Shown: positions 54,893 to 63,491 of the stretch, piece by piece
Numbering within the stretch: the stretch's first letter is position 1
How the letters are laid out: every line of letters starts with the position of its first letter
Assembly: GCA_013289665.1 (NCBI GenBank)
Contig: JABCZN010000001.1
Location: forward strand, 620,001 to 684,000
Length of the DNA stretch: 64,000 nt
Source: Acidobacteriota bacterium
Lineage (GTDB): Bacteria > Acidobacteriota > Terriglobia > Acidiferrales > UBA7541
Direction of reading: 5' to 3'
Position numbers and translations under genes: made by a program
Notes under the pieces: model-generated
Databases searched by the model: none
Told to the model about the DNA's origin: nothing
Seen by the model: the letters and a program-made list of their open reading frames with translations, nothing else

Positions 54893-54979
54893 CTTTTGAG
54901 TGCGGAAGCAAAGCTCCCGCCTTACGGTTGGCCCGCAACCAACCAATCGCGCCCAAGAAAGGGAATCGCAAGCAGAGCA

Positions 54980-56017
54980 ATGGCTCCCCAATCCAAAAAA
55001 CGCGTAGGCATCGTCCTGTTCCAACTCGGCGGCCCTGATTCTCTCGCCAACGTCGAACCCTTCCTCCGCAATCTCTTCCTCGACCCCGACATCATCCCTC
55101 TCGGCCCGCTCAACTTTATCCGAGGCCCGCTCGCCCGCTACATCGCCAGAAAACGCACTCCTCCCGTCGCCCAGCGCTACGGCCAGATCGGCCGCCGCTC
55201 GCCCATCGCCATTCTCACCGAGCGCCAGCGCAGCAAGCTCGTCTCCGCCGTCAGCCCTTACCTCGAGCCCGTCGCCGTCACAGCCATGCGCTACTGGAGG
55301 CCGCTAACCCAAGAAGCCGTCGCCGCCATCAAAAACGCCGACCGTCTCGACGAACTCGTCCTTCTCCCCCTTTACCCGCACTATTCCTACGCCACCACGC
55401 TCAGCAGTCTGAAGGAATGGCGCCGCGTCTATGGAGAACCCGCGGACACACTCCCCGAACGCACCATCGAACATTTCTTCAACCACCCGCTATACATCCA
55501 GGCACTGGTCACCAACATCGGCAAATGCCTCCGCCAGTTTTCCGAGAGCTCACTCATCCATCTCGTCTTCAGCGCCCACGGCCTGCCCATGAGCCTCGTC
55601 GAAAACGGCGATCCCTACCCGCGCCACATCGCAGAGACCGTGCGCCTGGTCTGCGAAAGCGGCGCGCAGAAATTTCCCAACTGGCCCCGCACGCACGTTC
55701 TCTGCTTCCAATCCAAAGTCGGTCCCGCCAAGTGGCTCGAGCCTTCCTTCGTCGGCACGTTAGAAAAACTAGGCCACGAAGGCGTAAAGGAGATGCTCGT
55801 CGTGCCCATTTCCTTCGTCACCGAGCACATCGAAACCCTGCACGAAATCAACATCGAAGGCCGCGCCGATGCCAAAAAAGCCGGCATCGAACGCTTCCGC
55901 ATGATGCCCGCCGTAGGCGATTCCCCCCTATTCATCGAATGCCTGAAACAACTAGTCCTCCGCGCCGCCGAAATCCACCCCGACGACGCCCAATCCATCG
56001 CTACCTCCACCGCTTGA
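54980..56017 (+). CDS. hemH: Ferrochelatase
   Basis: HemH inserts Fe2+ into protoporphyrin IX. The 345-residue protein starts at MAPQSKKRVGIVLFQLGGPD. SAHGLPMSLVENGDPYPRH carries the catalytic His, and CFQSKVGPAKWLEPS and VPISFVTEHIETLHEI hold the Glu of the second metal path. A TTG-started extension from 54896 lacks similarity. It follows ccmD by 87 bases and supplies heme for the genes on either side. Confidence 0.95.
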   Translation: MAPQSKKRVGIVLFQLGGPDSLANVEPFLRNLFLDPDIIPLGPLNFIRGPLARYIARKRTPPVAQRYGQIGRRSPIAILTERQRSKLVSAVSPYLEPVAVTAMRYWRPLTQEAVAAIKNADRLDELVLLPLYPHYSYATTLSSLKEWRRVYGEPADTLPERTIEHFFNHPLYIQALVTNIGKCLRQFSESSLIHLVFSAHGLPMSLVENGDPYPRHIAETVRLVCESGAQKFPNWPRTHVLCFQSKVGPAKWLEPSFVGTLEKLGHEGVKEMLVVPISFVTEHIETLHEINIEGRADAKKAGIERFRMMPAVGDSPLFIECLKQLVLRAAEIHPDDAQSIATSTA

Positions 56018-56333
56018 TGGGCCAGTCACAGAACCAAGCCCTTTGTTTTCAGGTCGGCTGTGATTCGACCGTACGTCATTCGAGCCTGTGTTCCTGGGTT
56101 CTCGGTTTCTTCGCCCCTGTCATCCCGACCGGAGCAGCGGCGCCTTTCGCCGCTACGGAGCGGAGGGACCGCGGGATGCACTCAACTCCATTGCAACTCG
56201 ATGGCACAATCACTCCACCTCTTGCCTCTTGCTTCCTTCCGTACTAAACTCCCCCGCGGTTCAGGATTGGCAGTCCAAACAACGCTGCGGTCGGTGCGCT
56301 ATAATCTGTCTTTCGGGATTGGGCCCGAAACTC
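56018..56333. other. 316-nt gap between hemH and ctaA with a dispersed repeat
   Basis: No gene is seen. A GTCATCCCGACCGGAGCAG element (56119 onward) includes the hairpin AGCGGCG-ccttt-CGCCGCT (56136-56154) and GAGCGGAGGGACC. A perfect TATAAT (56300-56305) lies 28 nt before ctaA. No good -35 is paired with it, so a separate ctaA promoter is only possible. Confidence 0.5.
56300..56305 (+). promoter_or_regulatory. Candidate -10 box of ctaA
   Basis: TATAAT at 56300-56305 would set a start near 56312, leaving a leader of about 20 nt. The -35 region (near 56277) does not match consensus. Confidence 0.35.
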
Positions 56334-57248
56334 ATGAAAGCGACGTATCACTCGGGTGTCCACAAATTTGCGCTGTTCGTAGTCGCCTGGGCGGTTCTCC
56401 TCCTCTGTGCCGGCGCACTCGTTACCTCCGAAGACGCCGCCCTCGCCGTCCCCGATTGGCCGCTCTCCTATGGCAGCATCACGCCGCCTATGGTCGGTGG
56501 CATCGCTTTTGAACACTCCCATCGCGTCATCGCAGCCATCCTCGGCCTGTTCATCGTCATTCTCTCCATCGCCTTGTGGCGCAAAGATGAGCGCCCTGCT
56601 GTCCGCTGGCTCGGCGTCGCTGCAGTCGGCGGTGTAATCCTTCAGGGCATCCTCGGCGGCCTCACGGTCCTGAAACTCCTTCACTACTGGCTCCCGGTGA
56701 TGCACGCTTGCCTGGCGCAAATTGTGTTCGCCACGCTCGTTTCTATCGCCGTGGTCACCAGCCGCTGGTGGATGGCCGATCGCGCGCAATACGAAGACAA
56801 GGGCTCTCCTGCGATTCACACCGTCGTGGTTCTGAACGCCTGCGCAATCTTTCTCCAGATCGCCCTCGGCGCGGCCTTTCGCCATAAATACAGCCCCGCC
56901 ACGCCACACGTCGTCTGGGCCATGGGAGTTCTCCTCGTCGCCTCCTGGACGGCCATTCAGCTCCGCAAGCGTTTCTCGAATTCCCCGGAAATTTCCCGCA
57001 TCCGGGCCCTTCTCCACGGCATCGTAGGGGTGCAGTTGCTGCTCGGAATTGCAGCTCTCTGGGCGCGCATGCGGACGGTAGACGATCCGCAACCCATGCC
57101 CGCGGTGGTCGTCACCACGGTCGTTCACACGGTCTTCGGCGCGATCCTATTCGCTGTTTCGATTCTGGTGGTCCTGTTCTGCTATCGCCTGGTGCCGCGG
57201 AGAAGGGAGGTTGTCTTTGCAACCACAAGGGATGAGGTGCCCGCCTGA
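56334..57248 (+). CDS. ctaA: Heme A synthase (COX15/CtaA family)
   Basis: CtaA oxidises the heme O methyl group to give heme A for aa3-type oxidases. The 304-residue protein starts at MKATYHSGVHKFALFVVAWAV. It has eight hydrophobic segments and the paired heme-site His motifs: FEHSHRVIAAI, YWLPVMHACLAQI, and HTVFGAIL in the second half. VPDWPLSYG is typical. It overlaps ctaB by one base (TGATG). Confidence 0.92.
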   Translation: MKATYHSGVHKFALFVVAWAVLLLCAGALVTSEDAALAVPDWPLSYGSITPPMVGGIAFEHSHRVIAAILGLFIVILSIALWRKDERPAVRWLGVAAVGGVILQGILGGLTVLKLLHYWLPVMHACLAQIVFATLVSIAVVTSRWWMADRAQYEDKGSPAIHTVVVLNACAIFLQIALGAAFRHKYSPATPHVVWAMGVLLVASWTAIQLRKRFSNSPEISRIRALLHGIVGVQLLLGIAALWARMRTVDDPQPMPAVVVTTVVHTVFGAILFAVSILVVLFCYRLVPRRREVVFATTRDEVPA

Positions 57249-58177
57249 TGAGTGAAGTCCGCGTCACCGCCACCGCACAGCCCAGCAAGCCTGCCGTGGC
57301 AGGCCAGCCTGCCTGGGCGGACAAGCTCAACGCCTACGTAACGCTCACGAAGCCGGACGTCTCTTTCCTTGTACTGATGACCACCGGCGCAGGCTACTAC
57401 ATGGGCGCGCGCGGCCCCATCGGCTGGCTGCACATGATCCACGTCATCGTCGCCACGATGATGATCGCCGCCGGCACCGCCGCGCTGAACCATTACATCG
57501 AGCGCGAATCCGACCGCTACATGCGCCGCACCGCTTCCCGCCCGTTGCCCACGGGCGTGCTCACCCCAACGGAAGCCCTGCGCTTTGGCATTGTTCTTTC
57601 GCTTGCGGGCGCCGGTGATCTCTATCTCACCGCCGGTTTCTGGCCTTGCTTCCTCGGCGTCTTCACCTGCCTAAGCTATCTGCTGGCCTACACGCCGCTG
57701 AAGAAGCGCACCGTCTGGGCCACCTTCATCGGCGCCATTCCCGGCGCCATCCCGCCGATGATCGGCTGGACCGCCGCCACCGGCAAAGTGGATGCCGGCG
57801 CGTGGCTGCTCTTCGCCATTCTCTTCGTCTGGCAGTTTCCGCATTTCCACGCCATCGCCTGGATGTACCGCGAAGACTACGCCCGCGCCGGCATACTCAT
57901 GCTTCCTGTTGTTGATAAAGAAGGGCGGCGCACCTTTCGCCAGATCATTCTTTATGCCGCCGCGCTGGTTGCGGTCAGCCTGCTGCCCGCCGTCATGGGC
58001 TTCGCCGGCGTGCTCTATTTCTTCGGCGCGCTAGTCACTTGCACCGGCCTCGTTCAGGTTTGCCTCTGGGCCGCCCACGCCAAAACCAACACCCGCGCCA
58101 AGTGGCTGATGCACGCTACGGTCCTACATATCCCCATCCTGCTAGGCCTGATGATGTACGACAAGCTCCCGCGCTGA
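57248..58177 (+). CDS. ctaB: Protoheme IX farnesyltransferase (heme O synthase)
   Basis: CtaB farnesylates heme B to heme O, feeding CtaA. The 309-residue UbiA-family protein has an Ala/Pro-rich N-terminal tail. The first Asp-rich motif is NHYIERESDRYMRRTASRPLP, and the second region includes YTPLKKRTVWATFIGAIPGAIPPMIGW. FPHFHAIAWMYREDYARAGI is a heme O synthase hallmark. There are about eight membrane segments. Confidence 0.95.
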   Translation: MSEVRVTATAQPSKPAVAGQPAWADKLNAYVTLTKPDVSFLVLMTTGAGYYMGARGPIGWLHMIHVIVATMMIAAGTAALNHYIERESDRYMRRTASRPLPTGVLTPTEALRFGIVLSLAGAGDLYLTAGFWPCFLGVFTCLSYLLAYTPLKKRTVWATFIGAIPGAIPPMIGWTAATGKVDAGAWLLFAILFVWQFPHFHAIAWMYREDYARAGILMLPVVDKEGRRTFRQIILYAAALVAVSLLPAVMGFAGVLYFFGALVTCTGLVQVCLWAAHAKTNTRAKWLMHATVLHIPILLGLMMYDKLPR

Positions 58178-58186
58178 GGCACGTAC

Positions 58187-58204
58187 CACAGACTTCAGTC
58201 TGTG
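58187..58204. repeat. Palindromic repeat after ctaB
   Basis: CACAGACT-tc-AGTCTGTG is a perfect 8-bp inverted repeat, 10 nt after the ctaB stop, with a pyrimidine-rich tail. It is related to the element at 52427. Confidence 0.6.
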
Positions 58205-58259
58205 CTCTTTGGTTTCTTTTCTCTGTTCTGGAGTGCGCCCCGACCCGGGTCGGGGTGCT

Positions 58260-59396
58260 TTACTGCTTGCTCCCTGCCGCCCGCACCTCCGGCTCCGGCA
58301 GCGCATGCGCCGCAATCGCCCCCAGCTGCTGTGTCCAATCCTGTACATGCTTCCCAGTGGACCATTGCAACATCACGATCGGATGGGCCGGCAGGGTTAG
58401 CAGCGCCTTTCCCGGCATTCCTTCCACATATTCGCAAAATCGCAATTCCGTTCCAGTCATCACGATCAGCAAATCCTTCGCCGGTGAAACATACGCGTCC
58501 CGAAAGTCCTTCACGCTCGCCTTGAGAAGCTTCCACTCCGGAGCAGTCGAATTATCCCCCGTCACATTGCTCTGCAGCCGGAACGGCACATACGCATCCA
58601 CATTGCAGCCGAAATTTCCCAGGCCTTGATGCGCGTACAGTGCCCAACGCCCCGCATGGCGATCGATTCTCCACCCGCTGTCCTGGTCTGTCGGCTCGCC
58701 ACAATCCTCTCCGCCATCTCCTTGCCCTTGCTTCGGCAGCGCCTTCAAATACGCCGCCCGGGCCTCATCGCCCAACACCTGACTCACGGTCAAGGCTTCA
58801 TCCGACTCATACCCCAGCACAGAAAATTCCACCGAGTATCGCCCTCCGCGCGGCTCGCAGCTTTCCGACTGGCCGTCGTACTTCCGGACGGACAGCACCG
58901 CAGGCGAAACGTATTCGATCTCCATCAATTCGAAGCCACACTGCGAAATCTTCTTTTGGTCCCGCTCCGACCTGCCAAAAGGCAGTGCGTAATCGCCGGG
59001 ATCGTGCTCCCTACATAGCTGCGTCGCTTGTACCTTCGCCGCCATGGAAATGGGCGCCCTCCACGCCGCCTGGCGCATGCTTTCATTCCCGCCCGTCTGG
59101 TCTCCCGGCTCGTGCGAGAATTCGCACATCTGCTTCACCCCGACGTGCCAAAATTCATCCTTCATAGGAACGATCAAATTGGGAATCGTGACGAGCGCAG
59201 CCAATTTCCCCGACGCATCCGGCGCCACCCACACCGTCTGGTATACCGGCTCTTTGATCTCTTCGAAGGTTTGTGCCTCCTCCGACTTGGGCTTCTCCAC
59301 CAGAAATCCAATCAACGCCCCGGACTGCTGTCCCTGTGCCATTTTTGTCGCCAACAAAATAACCAAACCAGCAAGCATCGCTCGCCAAAATCTCAT
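58260..59396 (-). CDS. Secreted protein of unknown function
   Basis: This 378-residue protein starts at MRFWRAMLAGLVILL with GGAGAGGATCC just upstream. Its signal peptide ends near residue 20 (MAQGQQ). The mature part is rich in Cys and acidic residues (KQMCEFSHEPGD, TQLCREHDPGDYALPFG, NFGCNVDAYVPFRLQ). No catalytic motif or family is recognised. It converges on ctaB. A start at 59441 is less likely. Confidence 0.65.
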   Translation of the reverse strand: MRFWRAMLAGLVILLATKMAQGQQSGALIGFLVEKPKSEEAQTFEEIKEPVYQTVWVAPDASGKLAALVTIPNLIVPMKDEFWHVGVKQMCEFSHEPGDQTGGNESMRQAAWRAPISMAAKVQATQLCREHDPGDYALPFGRSERDQKKISQCGFELMEIEYVSPAVLSVRKYDGQSESCEPRGGRYSVEFSVLGYESDEALTVSQVLGDEARAAYLKALPKQGQGDGGEDCGEPTDQDSGWRIDRHAGRWALYAHQGLGNFGCNVDAYVPFRLQSNVTGDNSTAPEWKLLKASVKDFRDAYVSPAKDLLIVMTGTELRFCEYVEGMPGKALLTLPAHPIVMLQWSTGKHVQDWTQQLGAIAAHALPEPEVRAAGSKQ

Positions 59397-59568
59397 GGAT
59401 CCTCTCCATTCCCGTCTCGACCGAAAACAGAATTGCACCAAAAGCGCGTCAATGCGTCCGACATCCGAACCTCCTTGTTGTAAACGCTACGGGCTACTCT
59501 TACACGCTTATACTGCTACACTTCTTCACTCTTTTCTCTCCTCGTCACCCTTCATGTAAACTGCTCCT

Positions 59569-60216
59569 ATGAAAATCCTTCTCTTTGGCACAACGGGTTC
59601 CGCTGGCGCGGCTGTTCTCGATGCGTGTCTCGCAGCGTCCGTCGTTGACGAAGTTCGCGCCATCGTCCGCCGCCCGCTCATGAACACCAGTCCCAAACTG
59701 CGCACGTTCGTTCACAAGGATTTTCTGAATTACGCGACCGTCGAAGACGCCTTTCGTTCCGCTGACGCCTGCCTGTTTTGCCTCGGCATCTCCGCCACGC
59801 AGGTTTCCCAAGAGGAATACCGCACCATCACCTACTCCTACACGCTCGCCGCCGCCAACATGTTCAAACTGCAAAGCCCCGGCGGGGCCTTCCATTACAT
59901 CAGCGGGCAGGGAACCAAGCCCGGCAGCCGCATGTTCTGGGCGCGCGTCAAAGCGCAAACCGAGCAAGACCTGATCGACCTCGTCGAAGCCGACTGCTGG
60001 CGCCCCGCCTTCATTGACGCCAAGCCTTCCCCGAGCCTCCCCAAACTCTACGCGATGATCCAGCCCCTCGGCCGCCTCTTCAAGCCCTTCCCCAACCTCT
60101 ACGTCCACGGCCACGATCTCGGCCGCGCGATGCTGCAAGCCACCGTCGAAAAACTCCGCCGCCGTATCATCGAAAACGCCGAAATCCGCCAAATCGCCGC
60201 CCGCGCCACCTTCTGA
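59569..60216 (+). CDS. NAD(P)-binding Rossmann-fold epimerase-like protein
   Basis: This 215-residue protein starts at MKILLFGTTGSAGAAVLDA, a Rossmann GXXGXXG-type loop. SADACLFCLGIS and FHYISGQGTKP follow the atypical SDR (NmrA/HTATIP2-like) pattern, with RPAFID in the C-terminal half. It lacks a clear YXXXK. It may bind a nucleotide as a redox sensor or reductase; the substrate is unknown. Confidence 0.75.
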   Translation: MKILLFGTTGSAGAAVLDACLAASVVDEVRAIVRRPLMNTSPKLRTFVHKDFLNYATVEDAFRSADACLFCLGISATQVSQEEYRTITYSYTLAAANMFKLQSPGGAFHYISGQGTKPGSRMFWARVKAQTEQDLIDLVEADCWRPAFIDAKPSPSLPKLYAMIQPLGRLFKPFPNLYVHGHDLGRAMLQATVEKLRRRIIENAEIRQIAARATF

Positions 60217-60220
60217 CGTA

Positions 60221-60242
60221 GCGGCCACTTTCATGTGGCCGC
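60221..60242. repeat. GCGGCCAC-type palindromic repeat
   Basis: GCGGCCAC-tttcat-GTGGCCGC is a perfect 8-bp hairpin, 4 nt after the Rossmann-protein stop. Weaker copies with the same GCGGCCACTTTCA core start at 60823 and 63261, each just after a stop codon. Confidence 0.6.
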
Positions 60243-60335
60243 GATCTGGAGTGCCGTGTAACCGTCCGCCGCGTCATTGCGTCCAAACAACAGAAGTTGG
60301 ATAACTGCCCGAGTCGTAGCCGTCGGAAGGCCAAC

Positions 60336-60818
60336 ATGAAGTCCCTCAGCCGCTTCCTCATCCTGGCCGCGTTCTTTCTTGTTTCTGCCGCCGCCCTTCC
60401 CGCGCAGCGTTTCGTCTCCAGCGGTTTTTCAACCGGCTATTTTGGCGGCTATTCCGGGTATGGCGGATATGGCGATTTCGGGTACGGCTGGAGCAACAAC
60501 TTTGGCGGATGGTACTTCGGTGGCTTCAGTCTGCACCATCCCGAGGAGCACGCGCCGTTCGGAGTAGGCTACGCGCACGGCGACTCTGATTTCCAGCAAA
60601 GCGAGTATATGGACTTCGATCAGGCCGTCGCGCTGGGAAAGAAAATCCTCGCGCAGCAAGCTGCACCAAAGCCTTCCCTGGGCGACATCGTCCGCAGTAT
60701 GCATCTGCACCCGAAGATTTTACCCGCAAAGGCCGGCCCGCTTGTGCTGTTGCAGGATAATCAGGGCAAGCTCTTCGCTTGCCGCACCTCCGATACAAAC
60801 TGCCGCAATTCCATCTAA
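60336..60818 (+). CDS. Secreted Gly/Tyr-rich protein
   Basis: This 160-residue protein starts at MKSLSRFLILAAFFLVSAAAL. The signal peptide is cut near LPAQ. Residues 30-70 are Gly/Tyr/Trp-rich (GYFGGYSGYGGYGDFGYGW). A folded-looking C-terminal half follows (MDFDQAVALGKKIL, GPLVLLQDNQGKLFAC) with two Cys that could pair. Function unknown; a low-complexity envelope protein is likely. Confidence 0.65.
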   Translation: MKSLSRFLILAAFFLVSAAALPAQRFVSSGFSTGYFGGYSGYGGYGDFGYGWSNNFGGWYFGGFSLHHPEEHAPFGVGYAHGDSDFQQSEYMDFDQAVALGKKILAQQAAPKPSLGDIVRSMHLHPKILPAKAGPLVLLQDNQGKLFACRTSDTNCRNSI

Positions 60819-60978
60819 CCTGGCGGCCACTTTCAGCTGGCCTCGCCCGCCCGGGTAGCGGCCGCCTTCCGAGGCTGGCGCTTTGGAGTCATATGCCACG
60901 GAGGCAATGCTTCACAAGGACTTACCGCAATCCATTGCGGGCCTGCAAGGGTGAACTGGACGTTGCCCAGCCCCGCTG

Positions 60979-61665
60979 CTACTGTAACGACTGCCAATGA
61001 GCCAGATAAATGGCCGTTGGGTTATCGCAACCATACCACTTCGACAGACAGGACAGGTCAATCGAATAGGCGGTCTTTCGATCTGCCGGTGAGGATCTCG
61101 GCCCTAACCTGGAGTACAGGGTGTGCGGGATCCCGCTGCTGTCAACATCGGTCTTCCGAATCCCATAATTGTTTTCTGCTCGATCGACTGCGTCTACCAC
61201 CGCGTACATGTAAGCGTGGGAGGCAACGATCTGCATCTTGCCACGTTGCGGGTCGTCGATTTGTTCCGGAATTTTCGCGTCAGGCCGGGGTCGTGCTTGA
61301 TAGATAAGCGTGGCGGCCTCCACGCGCCCGTTTTTCACTAAGATATTTCCGCCAAAAGTGACCACATTTGCTCCCGGCAGGGAATTCAATCCCCAGTTTG
61401 CGAAAGCGAACATCAATTCACAGCTTTCCGCGGAACATGGCTGTTCAACTCCGGCAATGTTTTGGGATTTCCCCGGATGTTTGGCCCGAATCCGTTGGAC
61501 GTCCTCAAAGGTGGAACTTCCCGCTTTCAGCGCCGAAAAATCTTTCAGGAAAGATTCCGCAGGAATTTGGTAGAAAACCTTCAGGCCCACGAACAAAACA
61601 GCGGCCATCAGCAATATCCCGGCGAATACGCACGCGGCCACCGAGAAAAGACTGCCGCTCTTCAT
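60979..61665 (-). CDS. Hypothetical membrane-anchored protein
   Basis: This 228-residue protein starts at MKSGSLFSVAACVFAGILL, with an N-terminal membrane anchor (VAACVFAGILLMAAVLFVGL). A periplasmic domain follows (STFEDVQRIRAKHPG, CELMFAFANWGLNSL, VVTFGGNILVKNGRVEAATLIYQ). No family is recognised. It lies downstream of the icd-type gene on the same strand, 25 nt away, and is probably cotranscribed. Confidence 0.65.
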   Translation of the reverse strand: MKSGSLFSVAACVFAGILLMAAVLFVGLKVFYQIPAESFLKDFSALKAGSSTFEDVQRIRAKHPGKSQNIAGVEQPCSAESCELMFAFANWGLNSLPGANVVTFGGNILVKNGRVEAATLIYQARPRPDAKIPEQIDDPQRGKMQIVASHAYMYAVVDAVDRAENNYGIRKTDVDSSGIPHTLYSRLGPRSSPADRKTAYSIDLSCLSKWYGCDNPTAIYLAHWQSLQ

Positions 61666-61690
61666 TTCTGGTGTTAAGCCTCCGTCAGCC

Positions 61691-62707
61691 CTAAGCGTGC
61701 GGAAACGCGGCGATCACCGCGTCTGTAAACTCTTGCGTGCCTGCTTTGCCGCCTACGTCCCTCGTGACGTGCTTACCCTCTTTGTAGACCTTGATCAGCG
61801 CCTTCTCAATCCGCTCGGCCGCCGCCGCCTCGCCCAGATGATGCAGCATCAGGATCGAGCTCATCAACAGCGCCGTGGGATTCGCCAGTCCCTTGCCCGC
61901 GATATCCGGCGCCGTTCCGTGCACGGCCTCAAAAATCGCAGCCTCGATTCCGATGTTCCCGCTCGGCACCACGCCCAAGCCGCCCACCAAACCCGCCGCC
62001 AGGTCGCTCATCACGTCGCCATAAAGATTCGGCAGCAGCAGAACGTCAAACTGGTTCGGATTGATCACAATCTGCATGCAGGCGTTGTCCACGATCAGTT
62101 CCTGGTACTCGATGTCTTTATACTTTTCCGCCACCGCCCGCACCGAGTGCAAAAACAGCCCGTCGCTCAGCTTCATGATGTTGGCCTTGTGAATCGCGTG
62201 GATCTTTTTCCGCCCCATCTTGCGCGCATATTCGAATGCGAATTTCGCAATCCGCGTCGAAGCCTTCTCGGTAATGATCTTCAGGCTTTCCACCACGCCG
62301 GGCACCACTTCGTGCTCCAGTCCCGAGTACAAATCCTCGGTGTTCTCGCGCACGATCACCACGTCCACCCCGTCGAAATGCGACTTCACCCCCGGCAGGT
62401 TCTTCACCGGCCGCAGGTTCGCGTACAAATCCAGGCTCTTCCGCAGCGCCACGTTGACGCTGCGCGCCCCGCCTGCGATCGCCGTGGCCATCGGCCCCTT
62501 CAGCGCCACGCGATTCCGCCGCACGGACTCGATCGCCGCCGCGTTCAACACCTCCGCGCCCGTCGTCGCCTTGTTGGTGTTTTCCGCGCGCGCCCCCAAT
62601 ACCTCCCACTCAATCTGCACGCCCGAGGCGTCCAGCACACGCTGTGCGGCCGCCGCCACCTCGGGTCCAATTCCTTCGCCAGGCAACAATGTAACCGTAT
62701 GTTTCAT
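61691..62707 (-). CDS. NAD-dependent isocitrate dehydrogenase (IDH3-like)
   Basis: This 338-residue beta-decarboxylating dehydrogenase is of the isocitrate/isopropylmalate family. [31 protein letters not shown] and the catalytic Lys/Asp regions ([46 protein letters not shown]) are present. [18 protein letters not shown] is typical of the NAD-dependent IDH3 branch. It would make 2-oxoglutarate in the TCA cycle; homoisocitrate or isopropylmalate activity is less likely. Confidence 0.88.
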   Translation of the reverse strand: MKHTVTLLPGEGIGPEVAAAAQRVLDASGVQIEWEVLGARAENTNKATTGAEVLNAAAIESVRRNRVALKGPMATAIAGGARSVNVALRKSLDLYANLRPVKNLPGVKSHFDGVDVVIVRENTEDLYSGLEHEVVPGVVESLKIITEKASTRIAKFAFEYARKMGRKKIHAIHKANIMKLSDGLFLHSVRAVAEKYKDIEYQELIVDNACMQIVINPNQFDVLLLPNLYGDVMSDLAAGLVGGLGVVPSGNIGIEAAIFEAVHGTAPDIAGKGLANPTALLMSSILMLHHLGEAAAAERIEKALIKVYKEGKHVTRDVGGKAGTQEFTDAVIAAFPHA

Positions 62708-62755
62708 AAGGCATCTATATTAAGGGAAGTGGGCACAGCTTGTCGAAGTGCGCCG

Positions 62756-62776
62756 ATTTTAGGGGATTTTAGGGGT
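62756..62776 (+). repeat. Two-copy direct repeat
   Basis: GATTTTAGGG is directly repeated (GATTTTAGGG, then GATTTTAGGGG) upstream of the Fe-S carrier gene. No function is evident. Confidence 0.4.
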
Positions 62777-62867
62777 TCTGGAGCCTCCTGCTACCTGGTC
62801 GCTGTTTTCCGGGAAGGGCAGGGAGCAGTACTCTACTCGACACCCAAGTCTGCGCGATTCCAAGCTA

Positions 62868-62876
62868 TGTTATACT
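62868..62876 (+). promoter_or_regulatory. Extended -10 promoter of the A-type Fe-S carrier gene
   Basis: TGTTATACT (TG at 62868-62869, TATACT at 62871-62876) is an extended -10. No strong -35 is seen. Transcription would start near 62883. Confidence 0.45.
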
Positions 62877-62891
62877 AACAACGTATCTATC

Positions 62892-62911
62892 CTCGCGGAG
62901 GATTCCGCGAG
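62892..62911 (+). promoter_or_regulatory. Leader hairpin that pairs around a Shine-Dalgarno
   Basis: CTCGCGG (62892-62898) and CCGCGAG (62905-62911) form a perfect stem around AGGATT, so the GGAGG at 62897-62901 is partly buried. A second GGAGG (62913-62917) serves the ATG at 62929. Confidence 0.5.
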
Positions 62912-62928
62912 TGGAGGCCATAAAACTT

Positions 62929-63252
62929 ATGATTAATTTGACGCCCGTTGCCGCCGTAAAAGTGAAGGAAATCATGTCCATGCAGACCCCCGTTCCGGTG
63001 GCCCTGCGTGTTGCTGTTGTCGGTGGCGGCTGCTCCGGTTTCCAATACCACATGGCTTTTGAAAACCAGACCAACGACTCCGATGAAGTCGTGGATTTTA
63101 ACGGCTTGAAGGTTGCCGTCGACCAGATGAGTTCCATGTACCTTGAGGGCGTCGAAATCGACTACGTCGAGACCCTCGAAGGCGCCGGCTTCAAGTTCAA
63201 CAACCCCAACGTGAAGAGCACCTGCGGCTGCGGCAGCTCCTTCAGCGTCTAG
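62929..63252 (+). CDS. A-type iron-sulfur carrier (ErpA/IscA family)
   Basis: This 107-residue protein carries Fe-S clusters to target enzymes. It starts at MINLTPVAAVKVKEIM; a GTG at 62911 would add six residues. The cluster ligands are Cys35 (VGGGCSGFQY) and Cys99 and Cys101 (TCGCGSSF). YLEGVEIDYVE is the usual central strand. ErpA versus IscA cannot be fixed from sequence alone; no isc genes are nearby. Clients here could be HemW and the ferredoxin-like protein. Confidence 0.92.
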   Translation: MINLTPVAAVKVKEIMSMQTPVPVALRVAVVGGGCSGFQYHMAFENQTNDSDEVVDFNGLKVAVDQMSSMYLEGVEIDYVETLEGAGFKFNNPNVKSTCGCGSSFSV

Positions 63253-63308
63253 ATCCCGTAGCGGCCACTTTCAAATTGGCCCTTCTTGCATTCACTAGGC
63301 TTCTCTCA

Positions 63309-63362
63309 GGCTCCTGGCATCCAGGAGCCTTGCTCCTTGTAGGCGCCTGGTTTTAACCAGGC
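63309..63362. repeat. Two tandem hairpins after the Fe-S carrier gene
   Basis: GGCTCCTGG-cat-CCAGGAGCC (63309-63329) is a perfect 9-bp stem. GCCTGG-ttttaa-CCAGGC (63345-63362) follows. Together with the GCGGCCACTTTCA copy at 63261 they fill the gap of about 240 nt and may end transcription. Confidence 0.55.
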
Positions 63363-63491
63363 CCGCCCGCTTCTGTGCGGTCTCTGTGCTCTATCCCTGT
63401 GTCCTCATGCGTTAAATCCGATCTCTTCATCCCAACCCACTTTACTTAGGCCCCGTACCCGCGCACTATACGCATTCATGGAGGCAACAAC

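Noticed and set aside
61697..62878. 393-codon plus-strand frame opposite the isocitrate dehydrogenase
   Set aside because: It is Arg/His/Gln-rich antisense of a gene with clear catalytic motifs.
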